Assembly (NCBI RefSeq): GCF_014805625.2
Contig: NW_023998455.1
Span: forward strand, 2,356,504 to 2,420,503
DNA from: Glossina fuscipes
Lineage: Eukaryota; Arthropoda; Insecta; Diptera; Glossinidae
Reading direction: 5' to 3'
DNA length: 64,000 nucleotides
Program-made: the position numbers and the translations under genes
The notes under the pieces: model-generated
Seen by the model: only the letters and a program-made list of their open reading frames with translations
What the model was told of the DNA's origin: nothing
The model's database searches: none
Part shown: positions 58,862 through 64,000 of the stretch, in pieces
Layout: every line of letters starts with the position of its first letter
How positions within the stretch are numbered: the stretch's first letter is position 1

Positions 58862-61800
58862 CTTTATTAAATGAGAAAAAAAAAAAAAACACCAAAAGTC
58901 AAAATTTTTGTTTTTCTCTATACATCCAAGATATCGTATAATTGATAGATAGATTACTTGTTGATGTATGGCCGGATTGAAAGTGCCGCCGAATTTCAAT
59001 TTCCTCGACATTTCACATACGTTCTCCTTTAATTCATCTTTACAGCATGATTCGGGTATATTGTAGAATACATTCATGGATGAGATGGCGATATCAACGA
59101 TATTTGTCCGATCGACATTATTGAACCGACTGGTAGCCCAATCGCTAGGACCATCCGCTCCACAGCATTTTAACTAAAAATGAAAATGAACGTTTTTTTT
59201 ACAATCATTTCAATGTAAATGGACGCAAAGCTTTAACAAACAACAAACAACAACAAATAGTAATAACAATAACGACTTTCACTTTACTTTGTAACAATAC
59301 AATTTATGGTACTATGGACGGACAGTATTAAATCCGAATTTCAACAGGCTAGTTAAGTTTGGCGACCAAAAATACCAAAAAAAGTATGGACAGACGGACG
59401 AATGGACAAATGCAAGAGAGATCAATCAAAATCCTATCTCCAACTACTACCCAAATTTTAAGCAGAACTACTATTGCCGAACATTCAGTTTCGCAGCATG
59501 GAAAGAATGTTTTATAAAAACCGGTTTTATGGCGCCCGTCAACTAAACAAGTTTTTGTGTTTAAAAATTCCGTACAAAAAAGTCGACAAACTATATATAT
59601 TCTTGATCAGCATCAAATTCCAAGTGGACTTGTGCCACACGCCCACTCAATATTAGAGTGTATCAAAATTTAATTTTTTTTCAATACCTATATAAGACGC
59701 AAGAACAAGTTTCAAAAACTCTATAATGTATACAAAATCTTGGTCAGCTTCAAATTCTGAATGCATTTAAACATGTTCGTCTGTTCGCTTGCCTAACTGC
59801 GTAGTGTCCGTGGTAAACATTTTCCCGTTAGCGAATATGATGACATCGCCTACGAATTCGCAAAATTTGAAAGTGAATTAAACTTTCCCAAGGACGCCTA
59901 CAACGTCCACGCGCCTATGCGGCAAAAATTTTGTTTTGAAAACAGAAAAAATCAGCCGCGCTCACTCCAATGATGGGTATCAAAGATTCGGTCACGACTG
60001 AATATAATTTTCTTACTTGTTTAAACCTATTTTGTGGCCTTCAAACTTATGCCTCTCAGTCACTACACACTTACGCCAACGTTAACCAAGATCTCTAAAC
60101 ACTTGCTATGGTCGATTTCCAAAATTGCCTTCGACGGCTTTCTACTAGGCAGCTTTTATCTCTTCAACCCAGTCAAACCGTTCTCCCCGGAGGAGTCTTT
60201 TGACTTTAGGTAACAGCTGGAACACACTTGGGACTAAATCATATGAATGCGATAGTTGTTATATCATTATATTGATTTTTGACGATATAATGTAGCAAAC
60301 ATGTGTCTGCTACATCCTATTTTTCGTCGCACGCCCACTCTTTTTATTTCGATACAGATGTGATGTCGGCAATATAATTCTACGAAAACTCGTCAATTGG
60401 ACGCATAAATTTTGTGAATCGTCACAGTCGCAAAAATGAAGAGAGAAATGTGAAAATTGGTATAAACATTTCTTGATCGATTAAGAACAAGGTGATGAAA
60501 AGTGGATGAGATTTGTGCGTATACAAGCCTACAATATAGAAGAAACCAAAGTAGTCTTTAGAAACACGAATAATTTTTTCAAATTTTCGTCTCCAACGTA
60601 AACATGTTTTGGTTAGCTTGTTAGAACTCATCTTACACCACGCTCGGTATGTATTAAAGTTCTTATATCAGTCCTTATGACGCCCATTGATATATCGTTT
60701 AACGACAAGTCGCAATTTTCGGGACACTTCAATAAGATTTGGTACGCTTTGTTTTTTTTTTTCAAATATATAATCAATCATTCAAGTGATATACTCTGCA
60801 TGCGTAACACGTTGATGATCAGAAAGAATTTGGGAGAGAGAGAGATAGGGCCAGGAGTATAACATTTGTCTCTGGTAAATTTTATGTCTCTTTTCAGTTT
60901 TGCGTATGTATGCAACACGGCTTAAGTCTGTCTATCCATCTGTCTGCTGCCCTATCATGTATTGTTTAATGGCAAGTCACAATTTTCGAAATATTTCGAT
61001 TGGATTTGTGATGCTCTCTGTACGCGTAACACGGCAACGATCTAGTTTCGTACGCTGCGATATGAAAAAATTTGCTCAAACTAATTGAATATAAGATATG
61101 TGAATTACATGAAATAATTTTTGAATCTCTTCGTTTAGAAGAGAAACAAAGGTCTACTTATTATTACCACTAGTAGTGGATAGCCCTCCACATAAGGATT
61201 GCCATGAAAAATAATCTTATAATCTATTGGATTTTGCAAAGTTATATAGGATATTAAACAGTCGGTGTAATCTACTAGCACTACTACGACTATAAGATTT
61301 CAATTTGATTCCCTTTATAATGTAGTAAATAGTTTGTTCTAGCAATAATAAAGATTAATTCCATCATTGATTAAACTCTAATAGGCTTAAGGAAGTAATT
61401 GATAGAAAACTTCCACTGTTGCAATATTTCACTATATGCATATGCGTATTTTTGGAGAAGAAACCGTAGGCTGAATAAATATCAAAAATTTACTTACATT
61501 CTTTTGTATGGTGTCAAAGGTAACAGTACGCGAACTCATACTGGATTGACCGTACTCCTCCTGCACTGAGTATTTAACCGAAGCTCGTACAATATCATCA
61601 AGTTTGTCTTTGTTATGGAATGCCCAAGCACCAGCAGCTATTTGCGCCACCATCACAATTAGTATAACGCAGAAAAACTGAAAAATATTACAGAATAACA
61701 CGAACGCGTCTATATTTTGTCTTCCAGTGAACCTTAATACTAGAATTACTATGAATAACTATGACCCTCAAAAAAGTGGTTAAAATGCATGCAGAGAGTT

Positions 61801-63600
61801 CCAAACAGACTTTACTTACACCACGCTTACCATGACCACTCGCCGATTTATCGATTATTATCATCAAGATATGACATTAGCAACGTGTGAGAGAGAGAGA
61901 GCCTTAGAAGAGTTGATTTTATACTTATATTAGGGGTCCAATATATTGATCAGGTCGTGAACCTGTGTGTTAAATTATTACTAAGAACCCTACAGCAGGG
62001 TAAATAATCCACCATTGCTTTTGTATTGACTAAGTTTTAACAACTGATAACTGGTAGATTTCACTCTCGAGTCGACGACTCCATTGATAAAATTTGTTCA
62101 TTAGTGAATAATAATACGAATGTTAGCCTTACGAGAGGGTCCTTGTTTTTGTACTCCTTCAATAGCATTCACATAGCGGCGATAGAACGAAGACCTTACA
62201 TGCGGTACATCACATGATCTGACGGACGTTACAGACAGTCTCTTCATGATATATGGGTCATTGAAGTCACGAGCCCGGCACTTAATGTATCCTAACGTGG
62301 ATGTTGCTTTATTGATAATAGATGAAATATGTAAATCGCGCTTATCTACTAAACAGCACACCTAAATCATATCAGTCATGTCTGTATTCTCCAATCTATA
62401 CAAACACTGTCCGTCTTCTGTGTGAACAGTTTTATATAGTTTCGCATCATCTGCATACATTAGAATATTAAATGATTTGATCACGTATGAGAGACCATTC
62501 ATAAAAAGCACAAATAGAATAGATCCAATAGATTTCCCTGGGAAACCGCTGACATTACTTTAAATTCACTACACTGCTTATCTACTTTGGTAGGCCTTTG
62601 GTAGTACTAAAAATCAGTAACTTGTAGTGCATTCGAACAAAAGTCTTACTAAAGTCCTCATATGCAACGTTCGTTTGGGCGCCTCTAGAGAAAGCTTTGA
62701 CAATGTGTTTGGTGAACTCCATGAGTTTGGTAATAGTAGATCTACCATGCTGATAAGCATGTTGAACCGTGAAGACAATCGATTTTTTGGCGCGTGTTGT
62801 ATGTGGAATAATAATTTTTCTGTAATCGCCAGATTGATCGATTGATTAGGCTTGCAAGGCTAAAAAATTTGTATTATATGTCCACATGCGTACAGCTCTG
62901 ATAAAGCAGATGCTGAAACAACCTCGAAAAAAATAGACAACTTTTTCATATTTCCGCGTGTAATTTGCATACATATATATAGTGTAAAAGAAGAGGAAAA
63001 ATATTTCAAATTTTTCATTTTCTTTTTAAGGTTTTTCTGTTTAAGATTGTTCATGTTTAAAAATTTTCTGATATGATAAGCGATTTTTCATTTTCAACTC
63101 GTTTGAAACAATTCGATTCAAAATAGATTCGTTTATTACGTATTTCAATTTCTGAGTAGACGGACGGAAATATTTTAATTGTCAAAAGCACTTTCCCTTT
63201 TCAAAGGTAAGTATTTTTTAATGCTACTCAATTACATGGTTCTAAGTATCGGATGGTAGATACCAGAACTTCATGGCCCTGCCAGGGATGTGCAGACAAC
63301 ACTTGTACATGTGAATGTCGCGAATTGAAATGTATTTTTACGGGGATTTTGATATGAATAAAACTTATTTACTGATTATGAGAACACTCACATACACACA
63401 CTTACCGACACTAGCAAACATTGCGATTCTTTTAAAACGCCACAACAGCCAAAAAATGCACCAACAGTGATGAGTACGCCGATGCCCAGAAAGACATACA
63501 AAGCGATATAATAATGATTATACGATTGTGTCATTGATAAAACAAACGTTGGATCGGTTAGCATCCAAGCTGAAGCGATAACAATCGTTAAACCAATGAT
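58712..63600 (-). CDS. Tsp96F: Tetraspanin, Tsp96F-like, last four coding exons (5' partial)
   Basis: On the - strand, joining 63600-63406, 61677-61498, 59173-58958 and 58861-58712 gives one open frame of 246 residues to a stop, with GT-AG introns in phase 0. The visible part starts inside transmembrane helix 1 ('IIGLTIVIASAWML'). TM2 is at visible residues 33-56, ending in the conserved 'GCCG', and TM3 is at about 62-85. The large extracellular loop has a CCG at 128-130, a CC at 168-169, and Cys178 and Cys199, a six-cysteine tetraspanin loop. TM4 is near 211-239, before a short tail ending 'HQYKA'. Tetraspanins organise membrane microdomains with partner proteins. The missing start needs only about 20 residues, which lie beyond base 64000. 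The symbol is from recall of the Drosophila protein. Confidence 0.92.
58862..58957 (-). other. Tetraspanin short intron
   Basis: A 96-bp intron with donor 'gtaatc' and an acceptor after a T-rich tract on the - strand. Confidence 0.85.
58958..59173 (-). CDS. Tsp96F: Tetraspanin exon encoding the large extracellular loop
   Basis: It encodes 72 residues beginning 'LKCCGADGPSDW' and ending 'FNPAIHQQ'. It carries the CCG motif and the 'PESCC' pair, which form the disulphide core of the loop. The acceptor is 'ttttag'. Confidence 0.93.
59174..61497 (-). other. Tetraspanin intron with repeats
   Basis: A 2.3-kb intron. It holds the mini-me-like copy at 59325-60025, a relic at 60290-60500, and two degenerate direct-repeat segments at about 60690-60830 and 60950-61045 that share 'gtttaa(c/t)g(a/g)caagtc', 'caattttcg' and 'gcgtaacacg'. 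Confidence 0.8.
59325..60025 (-). mobile_element. Mini-me-like element in tetraspanin intron
   Basis: 'ctatatatattcttgatcag' at 59592 gives the (TA)n-core start, and a second core-like segment, 'tcttggtcagcttcaaattc', occurs at 59729. The body matches 18200-18640. It ends 'agattcggtcacgactga', then 'ataattttcttacttgttt'. A separate 'ggacagacggacgaatggac' tract lies at 59389. Confidence 0.7.
61498..61677 (-). CDS. Tsp96F: Tetraspanin exon encoding TM3 and start of large loop
   Basis: It encodes 60 residues, from 'FFCVILIVMVAQIAAGAWAF' to 'FDTIQKN'. The acceptor is 'tttcag' and the donor 'gtaagt'. Confidence 0.93.
61678..63405 (-). other. Tetraspanin intron containing a LINE relic
   Basis: A 1.7-kb intron. 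The reverse-transcriptase relic at 62101-62790 is on the same strand as the gene. The rest shows no exon or clear repeat. Confidence 0.8.
62101..62790 (-). pseudogene. Non-LTR retrotransposon reverse-transcriptase relic
   Basis: Three pieces read in order on the - strand. 62790-62594 gives 'HGRSTITKLMEFTKHIVKAF' and then 'AYEDFSKTF', the region before and including the first catalytic block. 62553-62362 gives 'VSGFPGKSIGSILFVLFMNG' and the catalytic 'LMYADDAKLYKTV' (YADD at 62457-62446), then a TAG stop. In the same frame 62361-62101 gives 'DLHISSIINKATSTLGYIK' and 'DPYIMKRL', the thumb region. There is a frame change between the first two pieces, one stop, and an apparent internal deletion after YADD, so it is dead. 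It belongs to the Jockey/CR1/Loa-like set of LINEs; the exact clade is not resolved. Confidence 0.8.
63406..63600 (-). CDS. Tsp96F: Tetraspanin exon encoding TM1 end, small loop and TM2
   Basis: It encodes 65 residues, from 'IIGLTIVIASAWML' to 'ESQCLLVS'. It includes the small extracellular loop and the 'FFGCCGV' inner motif. The acceptor is 'tttacag' and the donor 'gtaagt'. The preceding exon with the start codon is not in the window. Confidence 0.92.
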
Positions 63601-64000
63601 CTGTAAAGAAAGAAACAAAATAAAAAAGTGTTAAATAAGCAACTACAACAAAATACATCCAAAATAGATTTATATGCAATGTAAAGCAATAATAAATTTT
63701 TTTATAACCGAACGCGTCTGTTGAAAGGCATAAATATTTCAAAGCAAACATAAAAAATTTATAAACATCTACAAACTGATCAATTAATGTTTGCATGTTT
63801 GAGATAAAGTGTTGCTAGGTGGAATAGAGAGAAGAGAAATATGTATTTTAAGTTGAATGTGTAAATAAGTTATTCTCATTGTTGTGGTTGTTTTTGTTGT
63901 TATTGCTGTTACAAGAGAACTGACTGAAAGCCTATCATAAAACTGTTTGTACATTAAAGAGGAAGAGAGAAGAAAAAGTAATGTAATCAAAAAGGATATT
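63601..64000 (-). other. Tetraspanin first visible intron, partial
   Basis: I searched this stretch by eye on the - strand for a short exon with a start codon, cysteines and a TM1 start, and found none. The intron therefore runs off the window. Confidence 0.6.

Noticed and set aside
63601..64000. First coding exon of the tetraspanin
   Set aside because: No start codon followed by a cysteine-containing tail and TM1 start with a donor site was found on the - strand here.

Overview
The window looks like a stretch of a higher-fly (schizophoran Diptera) nuclear genome. It is AT-rich, full of homopolymer runs and simple repeats, has short GT-AG introns, and carries two protein genes with close Drosophila relatives. 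It also contains many decayed copies of a (TA)n - core - (GTCY)n element of the dipteran 'mini-me' type. I cannot fix the genus from the sequence. All family names are from memory; no search was run.

Only two real genes are supported. On the + strand, 35848-39017 encodes a complete 206-residue EF-hand protein of the Kv-channel-interacting (KChIP) group of neuronal calcium sensors, in five coding exons. On the - strand, 63600-58712 encodes the last four coding exons of a tetraspanin very like Drosophila Tsp96F. Its first coding exon must lie beyond base 64000. The two genes converge, with about 19.7 kb of repeat-rich spacer between them. Both are plausible neuronal or membrane genes, but nothing in the sequence links their functions.

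Bases 1-35400 hold no gene I can support. They contain simple repeats, at least eight relics of the dispersed mini-me-like family, several tRNA-headed SINE-like copies, and a striking set of tandem arrays. These are a 16-bp-period pyrimidine-rich minisatellite (about 4958-6130, again at 31640-32660 and inside an intron at 37620-37880), an unrelated 16-bp array at 11861-12100, an array of about 155 bp at 26860-27665, and a 54-bp array at 34040-34370. There is also an inverted repeat broken by a 100-N gap (6307-6659), and a palindrome next to an inverted 15-bp array (31179-31394).

Bases 41000-58700 are again intergenic. They hold the best SINE copies (44022, 46616, 49062), a tandem array made only of SINE heads and linkers, and several clean tandem duplications (46028-46424, 55005-55266, 57448-57651). 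The tetraspanin introns contain a non-LTR reverse-transcriptase relic with a YADD motif and further repeat copies.

Most open reading frames in the window are chance. The longest clusters lie in pyrimidine-rich DNA, where stop codons are rare on one strand, or inside dispersed repeats.
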